Position numbers and translations under genes: made by a program
Origin: Chlamydiota bacterium
GTDB taxonomy: Bacteria; Chlamydiota; Chlamydiia; Chlamydiales; Parachlamydiaceae
Assembly: GCA_013286075.1 (NCBI GenBank)
Contig: JABDGJ010000004.1
Coordinates: forward strand, 1-51,806
Direction: 5' to 3'
Length of the DNA stretch: 51,806 nt
In this document: one piece after another, positions 35,801-43,906 of the stretch
How the letters are laid out: each line of letters starts with the position of its first letter
How positions within the stretch are numbered: position 1 is the first letter of the stretch
The notes under the pieces: generated by a model
What the model saw: only the letters and a program-made list of their open reading frames with translations
Databases searched by the model: none
What the model was told of the DNA's origin: nothing

Positions 35801-37426
35801 GCCGATTTAAAAGCAGGCTCCCTCAGTTTTACTCCTCAAATTTTATCTGAGCAAAATGTGAGTCCTGAACTTGGGCATGAAGAGCGTTTTAAAGGAATTG
35901 TCGCTTCTCTTGTCGCTCTTGCTCTTGTTGTTGTTGCCATGGTTGCTTATTATCGTTTTGCTGGACTCGTCGCTTCGTGTGCTGTTCTTTTGAATATTTT
36001 TATTATGTGGGGAGTTCTTCAAAATTTAGGAGCTGCCTTAACTTTGCCGGGAATTGCAGGAATTGTGCTTACCATAGGAATGGCTGTTGATGCCAATGTG
36101 CTTGTATTTGAAAGAATTCGAGAAGAGTTTAAAATTTCCGGACGAATTGCATCGGCAATCCAAGCGGGGTATCGGAAAGCATTTAGTGCAATTATCGATT
36201 CTAATGTGACTACGATTATCGCGGCTTTCATTCTTATTCAATTTGATTCAGGGCCTATTAAAGGATTTGCGATCACCTTGATTATAGGAATCATTTCTTC
36301 GATGTTTACTGCTCTTTTTATGACTCGTTACTTTTTTGCTGGATGGGTACAAAATCCTAAGAATAAGCAATTGACAATGGCACACTTTTTGAAGGAAACT
36401 CACTTTAATTTCCTCGCTCAATCAAAAAAGATCATGGTGGCTTCAGCATTTCTCATGCTTATAGGGGCTTATTTTTTAGTCGAGCAACGAAAAACACTAT
36501 TTGGGATGGATTTCACAGGAGGGTATTCTTTGACGGTCGATTTGGAAGAACAACCTACTCATCCCAATTATCGATTAGATGTTATTCATGCCTTACTCGA
36601 TCACGGTGCTTCGCGTCAAGATATTGAAGTGCGTGAATTAAGTAGACCAAACCAGCTTCGAATTCAGCTAGGAACTAGTATGGATGAAAAAGGACACCCT
36701 TTTTATGGAATGGCTGAATATAACAATGCAGAAGGGGTATATTCCTACGAATACCAGCATGATCCTCGCCTTTCTTGGATTGTCGGTGTCTTAGAAAGCA
36801 GTCATTTGCCCATACAATCTGCACAGATGAGCCAATTACAAAAAAATTGGACCATTATGAGCGGACAATTTTCAGATACTATGAGAAATCAGGCACTCAC
36901 TGCTTTAGGAATTGCTCTTTTGTCAATTCTTGCGTATATCACATTTCGCTTTGAGTACAAGTATGCGCTTGGTGCAGTCATAGGATTAGTATATGACGTG
37001 GCAATTACTTTAGGAGTTTTAGCTATTTTTCGTGCACTTGGGTTTGCAGTACAAATTGATTTACAAGTCATTGGAGCCATTATGACAATCATCGGATATG
37101 CCCTGAATGACACAATCATTGTATTTGATCGAATTCGAGAAGATATGAAAGTATTGCATCGTCTCCGTTTTGCCGAAATCATTAATCATGCGTTGAATGT
37201 GACTTTGAGTCGGACAATCATGACTTCTGGTACGACCCTTCTCGTATTATTAGCCTTAGTCTTATTGGGTGGACATTCAATTTTTGCATTTTCTCTCGTA
37301 ATGACAATAGGAGTTATTGTAGGAACTCTCTCCTCTCTTTTCGTTGCTTCTCCTATTATGCTCTATTTCCACAATCGGGAAATCCCTGACCAGAAAAATG
37401 GAGAATCAAAATTGAAGGCAGTCTAA
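32852..37426 (+). CDS. secDF: SecD-SecF fusion protein translocase subunit
   Basis: About 1524 residues, fused SecD plus SecF as in chlamydiae, which uses the proton gradient to pull exported proteins through SecYEG. SecD part: first helix at about 10-28; a very long periplasmic region to about 1005, with the conserved GLDLSGGKTVRIGL near 675 and TSPTLNAALRDGGTISGRF further on; then helices with GMAVDANVLVFERIREEF. SecF part from about 1185: FGMDFTGGYSLTV, then ALNDTIIVFDRIRED. Periplasmic region of SecD is much longer than in E. coli (an extra ~500 residues before P1). Start chosen at the ATG 32852 with AAGGA at 32837; a TTG at 32771 would add 27 residues. Flanked on both sides by MITE-like elements. 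Confidence 0.95.
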   Translation: MEKQKRWQFILIIAVLVLTLYNILPTIFYYSKPLSSPVDAGRAQNIASQAIERVNDLENEAKEWIISFSRLLGIKPTSIQFVPTNPGIIQVSFKNEQEASLFNRFLPQAGALIPFAPAQLGSSAGTFSNHSTDVFVQRNVSFRLNKNEMEQLFQFTSKYDQEGNIAPFYKQIVNDRIAQLAVAIAGPSKQALEVFSIVSHPQENRYDESAISLAKEIVDMEAIFGKNTPITKRYFAGFSQYSSKERTSLPKKFLARLKKILSSTKQRKETFDEQQEGNLETGMKNEEYAVVASHLQTLTAAIQILEKNMAEFQTGKEPLSVAGVYDRLEKEKESQLIQDVNLIDFHPFIKSLTVNWDSGEVALNFYPDVQLLRSKEGRSENEAYVKDKTNQFVINDIAYLARLTDENFQPMDDTFAIKFDQLTNSQSYLALRLDYLAEKRAQQVIDQLFLSWTPRQSDLLREVYPIRSYKDFKIETPEEQKLGLVIYAPVMHPTDGLQGFQNHSIYVIARGLDDIIQKYKKSSESDQNLESEQTQWLQQDIEQLQKIVSQMDFIGYPAASFDFPKEFSKDYIFELNDYYSFLLKATREDFSVKGNKRYAVLDFSDVEQRILTDNKIEDRIQEDLLKWNDAYQAAQVDLNVTSRYTVPPPTKNVYWQNFIISAKKYFSGDERKILKWGLDLSGGKTVRIGLLDQNRRPVKDPEDLKQAVNELYNRVNKMGVAERTIRIENSTIVLDFPGSQNLSASDLVKASAMYFHIVNEKFGRNPNLQSTVQQFLQDVWNEAVVTNRKDINSINEIAWQHLGGDILTPETFLPKSDHAKLLFENGLRLANPQERAASSNFDDSLSMITMLRGSDPAEWDNQTHPLLIVFHNYALEGSNLENIHAGYDASQGNILTFGVKKSYEGNQPKGSGSPRDDFYAWTLQFAEDRIAGTPKEVYSQGKGWRMTVILNESVITSPTLNAALRDGGTISGRFSQREANQLAADLKAGSLSFTPQILSEQNVSPELGHEERFKGIVASLVALALVVVAMVAYYRFAGLVASCAVLLNIFIMWGVLQNLGAALTLPGIAGIVLTIGMAVDANVLVFERIREEFKISGRIASAIQAGYRKAFSAIIDSNVTTIIAAFILIQFDSGPIKGFAITLIIGIISSMFTALFMTRYFFAGWVQNPKNKQLTMAHFLKETHFNFLAQSKKIMVASAFLMLIGAYFLVEQRKTLFGMDFTGGYSLTVDLEEQPTHPNYRLDVIHALLDHGASRQDIEVRELSRPNQLRIQLGTSMDEKGHPFYGMAEYNNAEGVYSYEYQHDPRLSWIVGVLESSHLPIQSAQMSQLQKNWTIMSGQFSDTMRNQALTALGIALLSILAYITFRFEYKYALGAVIGLVYDVAITLGVLAIFRALGFAVQIDLQVIGAIMTIIGYALNDTIIVFDRIREDMKVLHRLRFAEIINHALNVTLSRTIMTSGTTLLVLLALVLLGGHSIFAFSLVMTIGVIVGTLSSLFVASPIMLYFHNREIPDQKNGESKLKAV

Positions 37427-37469
37427 AAAAGTTGGGTATATACAGACCTTTTTGTTGCTGCTTTAAGAA

Positions 37470-37600
37470 TAGACCTCTTGCATACCTCTTCTCGTGCCCG
37501 CGTGCGTGCCCGTGCCCCTGCGCGCCCGAACTTAAGAAAGTTACCTATGTGAGAGTTTCCTACCAATTTTTTCGGGCACGCACGCGGGCACGAGAAGAGG
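37470..37600. mobile_element. MITE-like palindromic element 2 (downstream of secDF), right end altered
   Basis: Begins with TAGACCTCTTGCATACC, then GC-rich arms (TCTCGTGCCCGCGTGCGTGC at left, GCACGCACGCGGGCACGAGA at right, perfectly complementary) around one TTACCTATGTGAGAGTTTCC unit. The expected right terminus GCAAGAGGTCTA is missing and replaced by the 37604 hairpin. It starts 43 bases after the secDF stop codon. Confidence 0.72.
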
Positions 37601-37603
37601 ATG

Positions 37604-37663
37604 AACACAAAGACGCGGGGGAGGTCCTTTTGCGGAGCTCTCCGGCTTCGCGTCTCTGTGTTT
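37604..37663. repeat. AACACAAAGACGCG hairpin, CGCAGAGACG-type repeat copy 3
   Basis: AACACAAAGACGCG at 37604 is complementary to CGCGTCTCTGTGTT at the right end, with an inner GGAGCTCTCC core. The right arm in reverse complement reads AACACAGAGACGCG and belongs to the same repeat class as 9099-9134 and 28130-28162. It replaces the right end of the adjacent MITE-like element. Confidence 0.6.
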
Positions 37664-37695
37664 AATTATTATTTAGAATGATTTTCTGAAACAAA

Positions 37696-38223
37696 TTAGA
37701 TAGCTAATGAAGTGTTGTTGATATTTCCTAGTAAGGAATTGGCTTGATTGGTCATTGCTTCAACATACATATTCCATAGTTCTGGTTCAATGCGTCCATG
37801 ACGAATGGAAGAAATGAGTTCTCGTTTGATCGTTCTTAAGTCTTTTTTTGGAGTCAGTTTGCGTACCATTTCTTTATCGCCTGCTAACCGAGCCATATTT
37901 AATACTTTTTCTAAATCTTGTTTCGAAAAAGTATATAGATCTCTTCGTTTTCTAGAACCCCTTGCTGCGCGCTGCTTTGGAGTAACTTCTCGAGGATGTG
38001 ACACACTCACAATATATTTGTTGATCAGTTCACCGAGTTGTCCCGGGTTTTCTGATTTCATTTTTCTCATTGTAAAGTGATGGATATATCCTCCGGTTGG
38101 AACGGGTATGTAATGACATATGTCATTTTCTTTTGCGCCATCAATTTTTTTAACAGCAGCTTGAATTAGATTTTCTAATTGTTTTTCGTCCATTAATTGT
38201 TTTTCGTCCATTTCATTCCTCAA
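37696..38223 (-). CDS. Unknown basic soluble protein
   Basis: 175 residues, no membrane segment, strongly charged, with a basic patch KQRAARGSRKRRDLYTFSK at about 100-118. The region DICHYIPVPTGGYIHHFTMRKMKSENPGQLGELINKYIV looks well conserved in style (proline, glycine, aromatic residues), suggesting a real folded domain rather than junk. The N-terminus holds an immediate duplication MDEKQL-MDEKQL, so the start may be at 38223, 38211 or 38190. A nucleic-acid-binding role is possible from the basic patch only. Divergent from mrp. Confidence 0.72.
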   Translation of the reverse strand: MRNEMDEKQLMDEKQLENLIQAAVKKIDGAKENDICHYIPVPTGGYIHHFTMRKMKSENPGQLGELINKYIVSVSHPREVTPKQRAARGSRKRRDLYTFSKQDLEKVLNMARLAGDKEMVRKLTPKKDLRTIKRELISSIRHGRIEPELWNMYVEAMTNQANSLLGNINNTSLAI

Positions 38224-38568
38224 AATAGTACCTTGTTTTAATGTTGTTTTGAACCCCGTGCACCTGATTTACTAGGGTTCATTTTTCTTCTTAAGAGACT
38301 GAAAAAATCCTCAATTCCAGTCTTTTTTTTTATCTCCATAAAATTGTTAAGAGTTCATTTAGGATTTATTAAGGAAAATTTAAGAGAATATCTATTTTTA
38401 TGCAACATAAATAATTCTGAACTCCAAATAGGTAATTTTATTCGAATTTAATTAAAACGCAACTGAGTTGTGTATCACTTTGCACAAATTCACAAAATTA
38501 CCTATTGCTAGCAAATCGTACAATTGTAGAAAATCATTTTTTTATGATGTTGTTATCGGAGAATTTGA
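38224..38568. other. Divergent intergenic region between unknown gene and mrp
   Basis: 345 bases, AT-rich toward mrp. It contains a GAACCC/GGGTTC short inverted repeat near 38250-38280 and a terminator-like hairpin (listed separately), so it might encode a short RNA from the plus strand; otherwise nothing is recognised. Confidence 0.45.
38296..38331 (+). terminator. Intrinsic-terminator-like hairpin in a divergent gap
   Basis: AGACTG ... CAGTCT with a 16-base loop and an immediately following run of eight or more T. No plus-strand gene ends nearby, so it may end a small RNA transcribed from 38224-38331 or be fortuitous; the loop is long. Confidence 0.35.
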
Positions 38569-39687
38569 ATGGCTTTGTCTCTTTATCAAAAACCGAAATT
38601 CGAGCAATCGGACGGTTCATTTACAAACACTCGTTTTGTCATTGGCATTGCAGCTGGAAAAGGGGGAGTAGGCAAATCGACAGTTGCAGTGAATCTAGCC
38701 CTAGCTTTGCAATTACAGGGGTACCAGGTAGGAATATTAGATGCGGACCTCTACGGACCTTCCATACGAAAAATGCTTCCTGAAAACGACATTCCAACAG
38801 AAAGAGAAAAAAACAGGCTGCAACCCGCCTTATGCAATGGAATTAAAACAATTTCTATTTCTTATTTTCGAAAAAAAGAACATGCAGCAACAATACGAGC
38901 GCCAATCGCAAATCAATTAATTACTTACTTTATCAACAATGTCGATTGGGGCGAGCTTGATTTTTTATTCATTGATTTTCCTCCAGGTACGGGAGATATT
39001 CAGCTCACTTTGGCACAAAAAGGCCATTTAACAGGTGCAGTGATGATCACTACACCACAAGAAGTGGCTTTACTTGACGTCAGAAAAGCAATTGAGTTGT
39101 TCAAACAAGTAAACATTCCCATTTTGGGAATCATTGAAAACATGAGTTATTTTGAAGAGGGCGAAAAAAAACACTATCTCTTCGGTCAAGGAGGGGGACG
39201 ATTATTATCGACAGAAAATCATTGTCCGTTATTTGGTCAAATTCCAATTCACCCTTTTTTGGGTCTTTGCGCTGATCAGGGTCAGTCTATTTTTGCAGAA
39301 GAGAAAAGTCCTCCCACCCTCATCGAAATTTTTAAGGAGATCGCTTCACAAATTGCAAAAAGCGTGGAAGGAGAAGACAAGAAAAATCTTGGAATATTTG
39401 AACTCATTTGGGAGAAGTCCAATACGGTTTTTTCTATTGAATGGAATGATCATTTAAGTCAAAATTTTAGCCTGTGTGATGTTCAGAGAAATTGTCCGTG
39501 TGCAAATTGTGTAGATGAAAATACAGGAAAAAGAATTGCTCCTGCCACAATTCATGAGGATGTTAGAGCAATCGTCATTCGGAATGTAGGTCGTTATGGA
39601 ATACAAATTCAATTTACCTCGGGTTGTTCAAAAGGAATTTACCATTTTGATTATTTGCGTTTTTTAAAAGAAAAAAAATTATGCTGA
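38569..39687 (+). CDS. mrp: Mrp/NBP35-family Fe-S carrier ATPase fused to C-terminal DUF971 domain
   Basis: 372 residues. The P-loop region IGIAAGKGGVGKSTVAVNLA (residues 25-44), LDADLYGPSIRKML, the switch FIDFPPGTGDIQLTL and ENMSYF are the Mrp/ApbC signatures for a dimeric deviant-Walker ATPase that carries 4Fe-4S clusters. The usual CxxC after ENMSYF is not present (FEEGEKKH). From about 285 the sequence is a DUF971 domain with CPCANC and GCSKGIYHFDYLRFL. The N-terminal DUF59 domain of many Mrp proteins is missing. The order P-loop then DUF971 resembles the C-terminal two-thirds of plant HCF101. Overlaps ytgA by 7 bases. Confidence 0.9.
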   Translation: MALSLYQKPKFEQSDGSFTNTRFVIGIAAGKGGVGKSTVAVNLALALQLQGYQVGILDADLYGPSIRKMLPENDIPTEREKNRLQPALCNGIKTISISYFRKKEHAATIRAPIANQLITYFINNVDWGELDFLFIDFPPGTGDIQLTLAQKGHLTGAVMITTPQEVALLDVRKAIELFKQVNIPILGIIENMSYFEEGEKKHYLFGQGGGRLLSTENHCPLFGQIPIHPFLGLCADQGQSIFAEEKSPPTLIEIFKEIASQIAKSVEGEDKKNLGIFELIWEKSNTVFSIEWNDHLSQNFSLCDVQRNCPCANCVDENTGKRIAPATIHEDVRAIVIRNVGRYGIQIQFTSGCSKGIYHFDYLRFLKEKKLC

Positions 39688-40715
39688 AAAAAATTATAGC
39701 CATTATAGCAATTTTTCTAGTTTCTTATAGTTGTGCGAAGAGCTCTTATCAAAAAAGAGGAGCAGAGCTTCGAGAATGGTTAGAAGATAATGGAAAATTA
39801 AAGGTATTGACCACGACAGGCATCATCAACGACATTGTAAAACAAATTGGAGGGGAGCACGTTCACACAACGACTCTGATTCGCGGCGATCTCGATCCCC
39901 ATTCTTACCAATTAGTTAAAGGCGATGATGAAAAATTAGCTCATGCACAAATCATTTTTTATAATGGGCTAGGATTGGAACACGGACCCAGTCTACACCG
40001 TTTTTTACAGGAAAGTTCTGAGGCAATTTCTTTAGGAGATCGAATTCGAAAGGAAGATCCATCCCAACTATTATATGTGCGCGGCGCAGTCGATCCTCAC
40101 ATTTGGATGGATATCTCTCTTTGGTCAAAAATAGTTCCGATTATTGTCCAAGAATTGAGTGAGCGCGATCCAGAGCACGCACACTCTTTCGAAGAACAGG
40201 GCCAAAAATTAACAATGGAAATGAATCGCGTGCATGACGAGGTCAAAGATATCATGCATACAATTCCTTCTTCTCATCGTTATCTCGTGACAAGTCATGA
40301 TGCTTTCCATTACTTCTCTCGAGCATATCTTTCTGAGGAGGGAGAAATTGCATCTGGGGAATGGCAAAAACGATTTGCTGCACCTGAGGGGCTTGCTCCT
40401 GAGAGCCAATTAAGTGTCACTGATATTAAAACAATCATTCATCATTTGATGGAATACCAGATTCATATCATTTTTCCAGAAAGTAATGTGAATCGCGATT
40501 CAATCAAAAAAATCGTGCAAGCAGGCAATGAACAAGGCCTTTCTTTGCATATCGCTTGCTGTTCTTTGTATGGCGACGCAATGGGCCCACCTGGATCAGA
40601 GGGAGATTCTTATCTCAAAATGATCATGTATAATGCGAAAACCTTGATGAATCATTTAAATGCGATGTTCCACAAATCATTTTCTCATGAAAACAATGCC
40701 TCCGAATCGTCTTGA
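39681..40715 (+). CDS. ytgA: Metal (Fe/Mn/Zn) ABC transporter substrate-binding protein, YtgA-like
   Basis: 344 residues of the cluster A-I (TroA/ZnuA/PsaA) metal-binding family. After a lipoprotein-like or signal sequence ending near YSCAKS, the metal-site motifs are DPHSYQ, VDPHIWMDI, TSHDAFHYF and FPESNVN. The LVSYSC sequence fits a lipobox-like cleavage, anchoring the protein in the periplasm. Chlamydial YtgA (CT067) binds ferric iron in vitro; selectivity here cannot be read. First gene of the four-gene ytgABCD-type operon. Confidence 0.92.
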   Translation: MLKKIIAIIAIFLVSYSCAKSSYQKRGAELREWLEDNGKLKVLTTTGIINDIVKQIGGEHVHTTTLIRGDLDPHSYQLVKGDDEKLAHAQIIFYNGLGLEHGPSLHRFLQESSEAISLGDRIRKEDPSQLLYVRGAVDPHIWMDISLWSKIVPIIVQELSERDPEHAHSFEEQGQKLTMEMNRVHDEVKDIMHTIPSSHRYLVTSHDAFHYFSRAYLSEEGEIASGEWQKRFAAPEGLAPESQLSVTDIKTIIHHLMEYQIHIIFPESNVNRDSIKKIVQAGNEQGLSLHIACCSLYGDAMGPPGSEGDSYLKMIMYNAKTLMNHLNAMFHKSFSHENNASESS

Positions 40716-41499
40716 CCCCTCTTCTCCACTGGCTCTTGCAGTTCATCAATTAATGGTGAATTTTGACACAGTCACGGCCTTATGGGATATCACTCTCTCC
40801 GTTCCTTCAGGGCTTTTAGTCGCTATTGTGGGACCTAATGGCGCTGGTAAAAGCACTTTCATTAAGGCAGCACTTGGCTTAATTTCACCAGTTCTTTCAG
40901 GCAATTTTTCTTTTTTCGAAACATCTCTCGATAATGTCCGTCAGAGAGTGGCTTATATGCCTCAACGAGAATCTGTGGATTGGGATTTTCCTATTACCGT
41001 TCGAGACTTAGTTGTGATGGGAAGATATGGAAAACTCGGGCTTTGCAGGCATCCGAGAAAAGAAGATTGGGAAATTGTCGACGACTATTTGGAAAAGGTT
41101 GGAATGACAAATTATGCGCACCGACAAATTAGCCAACTTTCGGGAGGCCAACAGCAAAGAGTGTTTTTAGCAAGGGCGTTGGCGCAGGAAGCGGATCTCT
41201 ATTTTATGGATGAACCCTTTACTGGAATTGATATGGCTACAGAAGTGGTCATGATTGAATTACTGCAACAATTGCGCTCAAAAGGAAAAACTGTTTTTGT
41301 TGTTCATCACGATTTGAATACAGTGGAAAAATACTTTGATTGGGTTATTTTGCTGAATATGCGTCTTATTGCTTGCGGACCTATATCGACCTATTTTACT
41401 CCCTCCTATCTACAAGCCACCTATGGCAAAAATTATGCACTATTTGATCAAGCCCTCAAATTATCACAGCAAAAGCAAACAGGATATATATCACCATAG
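40687..41499 (+). CDS. ytgB: Metal ABC transporter ATP-binding protein, YtgB-like
   Basis: About 270 residues. Walker A GPNGAGKST, Q-loop with MPQRESVDWDFPITV, signature LSGGQQQRVFLARAL, Walker B LYFMDEPFTGID and the H-loop VVHHDL are complete. The MPQR-x5-WDFP stretch is typical for metal-ion importers of the ZnuC/MntB type. Start uncertain: ATG at 40660 (56-base overlap with ytgA), 40687 or 40696; I give 40687. The next gene begins in its stop codon (TAGTG). Confidence 0.93.
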   Translation: MKTMPPNRLDPSSPLALAVHQLMVNFDTVTALWDITLSVPSGLLVAIVGPNGAGKSTFIKAALGLISPVLSGNFSFFETSLDNVRQRVAYMPQRESVDWDFPITVRDLVVMGRYGKLGLCRHPRKEDWEIVDDYLEKVGMTNYAHRQISQLSGGQQQRVFLARALAQEADLYFMDEPFTGIDMATEVVMIELLQQLRSKGKTVFVVHHDLNTVEKYFDWVILLNMRLIACGPISTYFTPSYLQATYGKNYALFDQALKLSQQKQTGYISP

Positions 41500-42827
41500 T
41501 GCAAGAGCTTCTTTCTTTTTTTACAGACCCTATTGTCAGAGGACCGACCATTGGGTGCATGTTAATGTGCTTTTCCGCAAGCCTTATGGGAGTGATCGTA
41601 TTTTTACGAAAACAATCATTGCTTGGAGAGGCATTGTCTCATGCTGCTTACCCAGGCATTATCGCTGGAGTCATGTTTGCTGGTTCACTTTCTTTCGATG
41701 AACAAGAAAGCTGGATTTCGTTTTTTATCCTTTGTGGCGCATTTTGTACTGCTTGGCTTGGAATAAAAATGATTCATTGGTTGCAGGAAAAATGGCGAGT
41801 TCCTCCCGATGCTGCATTGTGCTTCATTCTATCTACTTTTTTTGGAATTGGCGTGACTGCCACAAGTGAAGTCCAATTTAGCTTTACCCCTCTTTATAGG
41901 CGGGCTCTTTCTTATCTCTATGGGCAAGCAGCGACAATGACAGATATTCACATTGTCTTATATAGCTGCCTCGCCTTCTTCGTTCTTTGCGTTGTTATTT
42001 TTTTTTATAAAGAATTGCAAATCATGACTTTTGATCAGAACTATGCCAAAAGTATTGGCATACCAGTCAAGAAGATTGATGCTCTTTTTTTTATTTTGAT
42101 TATTTTGTCTGTTGTCATAGGAGCTCGATCTGTAGGGGTTGTTTTGATGTCGGCCATGTTGATTGCCCCGGCCGTTGCAGCTCGTCAATGTAGCCACAAC
42201 CTGGCTCTCTTTTTTGTTTGGTCTGCTATTTTTGGCCTTTTCAGTGGTTTTTTTGGAAATTATTTTTCCGTCCAATTTACCGAGATTTTATCGCAAATTT
42301 CCCCTCATGCCCGAATTGCTCTGCCTACAGGACCTATGATTGTATTGGTAGCAACAACAATTTGTATTCTGACTTTGTTATTATCTCCTACGAGAGGGTT
42401 ATTCATCCGTTTTTGTCGCATTGCCTACTTTCAATATACATCTACTTGTGAAAATATCCTTAAATCAGTAGGGCGAATAGATCCTGATCGCTCCTTTTCC
42501 TTGGATCAAATCAAGAAAACACAACAAATCTCTTCTCTTTATTTGCGGTGGATTTTGTGGCATATGAAGCGGAAGGGTTGGATAGAACAAGACAATTCTT
42601 CCTTCTTTTTGACACAGAGTGGAAAAGCCCGTTCAGCAAAAATTATTCGACTGCACCGATTATGGGAACTCTATCTTTCTACCTATTTGGGCGTGGAGGC
42701 CGATCGCGTGCATCGAAGTGCCGAGGAAATGGAACACATTCTTACCCCTGAATTAGAACAGGAATTATCACTGCTTCTAGTCAACCCTACACAAGATCCT
42801 CATCATCAACCCATTCCCCCTCCATAA
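41499..42827 (+). CDS. ytgC: Metal ABC permease fused to DtxR-like repressor, YtgC-YtgR type
   Basis: 442 residues starting with GTG, whose first base is the last base of the ytgB stop. Residues 1 to ~290 form an ABC-3 permease (VFLRKQSLLGEALSHAAYPG; DQNYAKSIGIPVKK; GARSVGVVLMSAMLIAPAVAA). Residues ~325-440 are a cytoplasmic winged-helix and dimerisation unit with QISSLYLRWILWHMKRKGWIE and the DtxR/MntR-type helix LHRLWELYLSTYLGVEADRVHRSAEEMEHI. In C. trachomatis the equivalent YtgCR fusion is cleaved to release YtgR, an iron-dependent repressor of its own operon; the same is expected here. The metal-binding residues of the regulator domain were not checked one by one. Confidence 0.92.
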   Translation: MQELLSFFTDPIVRGPTIGCMLMCFSASLMGVIVFLRKQSLLGEALSHAAYPGIIAGVMFAGSLSFDEQESWISFFILCGAFCTAWLGIKMIHWLQEKWRVPPDAALCFILSTFFGIGVTATSEVQFSFTPLYRRALSYLYGQAATMTDIHIVLYSCLAFFVLCVVIFFYKELQIMTFDQNYAKSIGIPVKKIDALFFILIILSVVIGARSVGVVLMSAMLIAPAVAARQCSHNLALFFVWSAIFGLFSGFFGNYFSVQFTEILSQISPHARIALPTGPMIVLVATTICILTLLLSPTRGLFIRFCRIAYFQYTSTCENILKSVGRIDPDRSFSLDQIKKTQQISSLYLRWILWHMKRKGWIEQDNSSFFLTQSGKARSAKIIRLHRLWELYLSTYLGVEADRVHRSAEEMEHILTPELEQELSLLLVNPTQDPHHQPIPPP

Positions 42828-42836
42828 AATTCTACC

Positions 42837-43820
42837 ATGTTTTACCCTCTATTAGCCATTTCTCATCCATACCAGGGAAAAACCTTTTGGGAATTTCTTT
42901 TGCTCTTTATGCAAAGAATGGGAAGGTTGAGTATAGGACAGCTTCCTATCCATCAACTTGCCTCTGATGAGATACAGGTGTTGGTGTTGGTAGGGGTGGC
43001 TCTATCTTCTGCTCTTGTAGGGACTTTTCTTGTCTTGCGAAGAATGACAATGCTTGCCAATTCCTTATCTCACACCATTCTCATCGGCATTGTGATTGCG
43101 TATTTTTTAACCGCTTTTTCTGGAGGTACATCGGGGGATTCGTTGCCAAATATGTATGTATTACTAGGAGCTTCTTTATTCATGGGATTCGTTACTACCT
43201 TTTTAACAGCATTTTTAACAAAAAAGGGAAGATTGCAAGAAGATGCTAGTACTGGCTTAGTATTTACAAGTCTGTTTGCGCTTGGGGTAATTCTCGTGAC
43301 TGTTCTTACTCGTGATTCACACATAGGAATTGAAGCAGTTATGGGAAATGCCGATGCCTTACATAGTAAAGACTTATTTTGGGTATATGTGGTTGCGATT
43401 GCCAATGCTTTTATTTTTATTCTTTTTTTTAAAGAATTCAATATGAGCACCTTTGATGAAGGTCTTACAAAGGCATTAGGATATTCTCCTGTATTTTTTA
43501 CTTATTTGCTCATGGCACAAGTCTCTGCCACATCAATCACTTCTTTTCGCGCAGTAGGGGTTCTTCTCGTTCTTGCATGCATGACAGGACCTCCTCTAGC
43601 CGCTCGTTTGCTTGCCAAGCGGTTGCATACTACACTTCTCTATGCAGCTTTGTTCGGTGTCTGCTGCGCTATGATTGGCGTTGCTATTACTCGCCATGTA
43701 CTCACTGTCTACGATATTGCCCTTTCTACAGCTGGCGTCGTTAGCTGCACTATTTTGTGTTGTTACCTGATCACCCTTCTTGCTTCTTCCTCCTGTTTTC
43801 GCTCAAAGCGAATAAATTGA
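42837..43820 (+). CDS. ytgD: Metal ABC transporter permease, YtgD-like
   Basis: 327 residues, second ABC-3 permease with about 9 helices: FLVLRRMTMLANSLSHTILIG, DALHSKDLFWVY, EFNMSTFDEGLTKALGY and TSFRAVGVLLVLACMTGPPLAARLL. It pairs with the permease half of the YtgC-type protein as a heterodimer. It follows the fusion gene after 9 bases and ends the four-gene import operon. rseP has its own promoter downstream. Confidence 0.93.
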   Translation: MFYPLLAISHPYQGKTFWEFLLLFMQRMGRLSIGQLPIHQLASDEIQVLVLVGVALSSALVGTFLVLRRMTMLANSLSHTILIGIVIAYFLTAFSGGTSGDSLPNMYVLLGASLFMGFVTTFLTAFLTKKGRLQEDASTGLVFTSLFALGVILVTVLTRDSHIGIEAVMGNADALHSKDLFWVYVVAIANAFIFILFFKEFNMSTFDEGLTKALGYSPVFFTYLLMAQVSATSITSFRAVGVLLVLACMTGPPLAARLLAKRLHTTLLYAALFGVCCAMIGVAITRHVLTVYDIALSTAGVVSCTILCCYLITLLASSSCFRSKRIN

Positions 43821-43847
43821 CTCTAAATGTTGTGATTTTTCAAGGTA

Positions 43848-43875
43848 TTGACTTTTTTAGGGATCGTGTTATACT
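43848..43875 (+). promoter_or_regulatory. Sigma70/sigma66-type promoter for rseP
   Basis: TTGACT at 43848-43853, 16-base spacer, TATACT at 43870-43875, then 31 bases to the ATG at 43907 preceded by GAAAGGG. Good hexamers and spacing. Confidence 0.6.
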
Positions 43876-43906
43876 GCTCGATAAGTTTTTTGGTTGAAAG
43901 GGATTT

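Noticed and set aside
32518..37600. secDF as cargo of a composite transposon
   Set aside because: The gene is essential-type and in conserved neighbourhood; the flanking elements encode no transposase and differ in completeness.
37480..37600. GC-rich repeated GTGCCC units as a CRISPR array
   Set aside because: There is no regular repeat-spacer pattern; the units form complementary arms of a palindrome.
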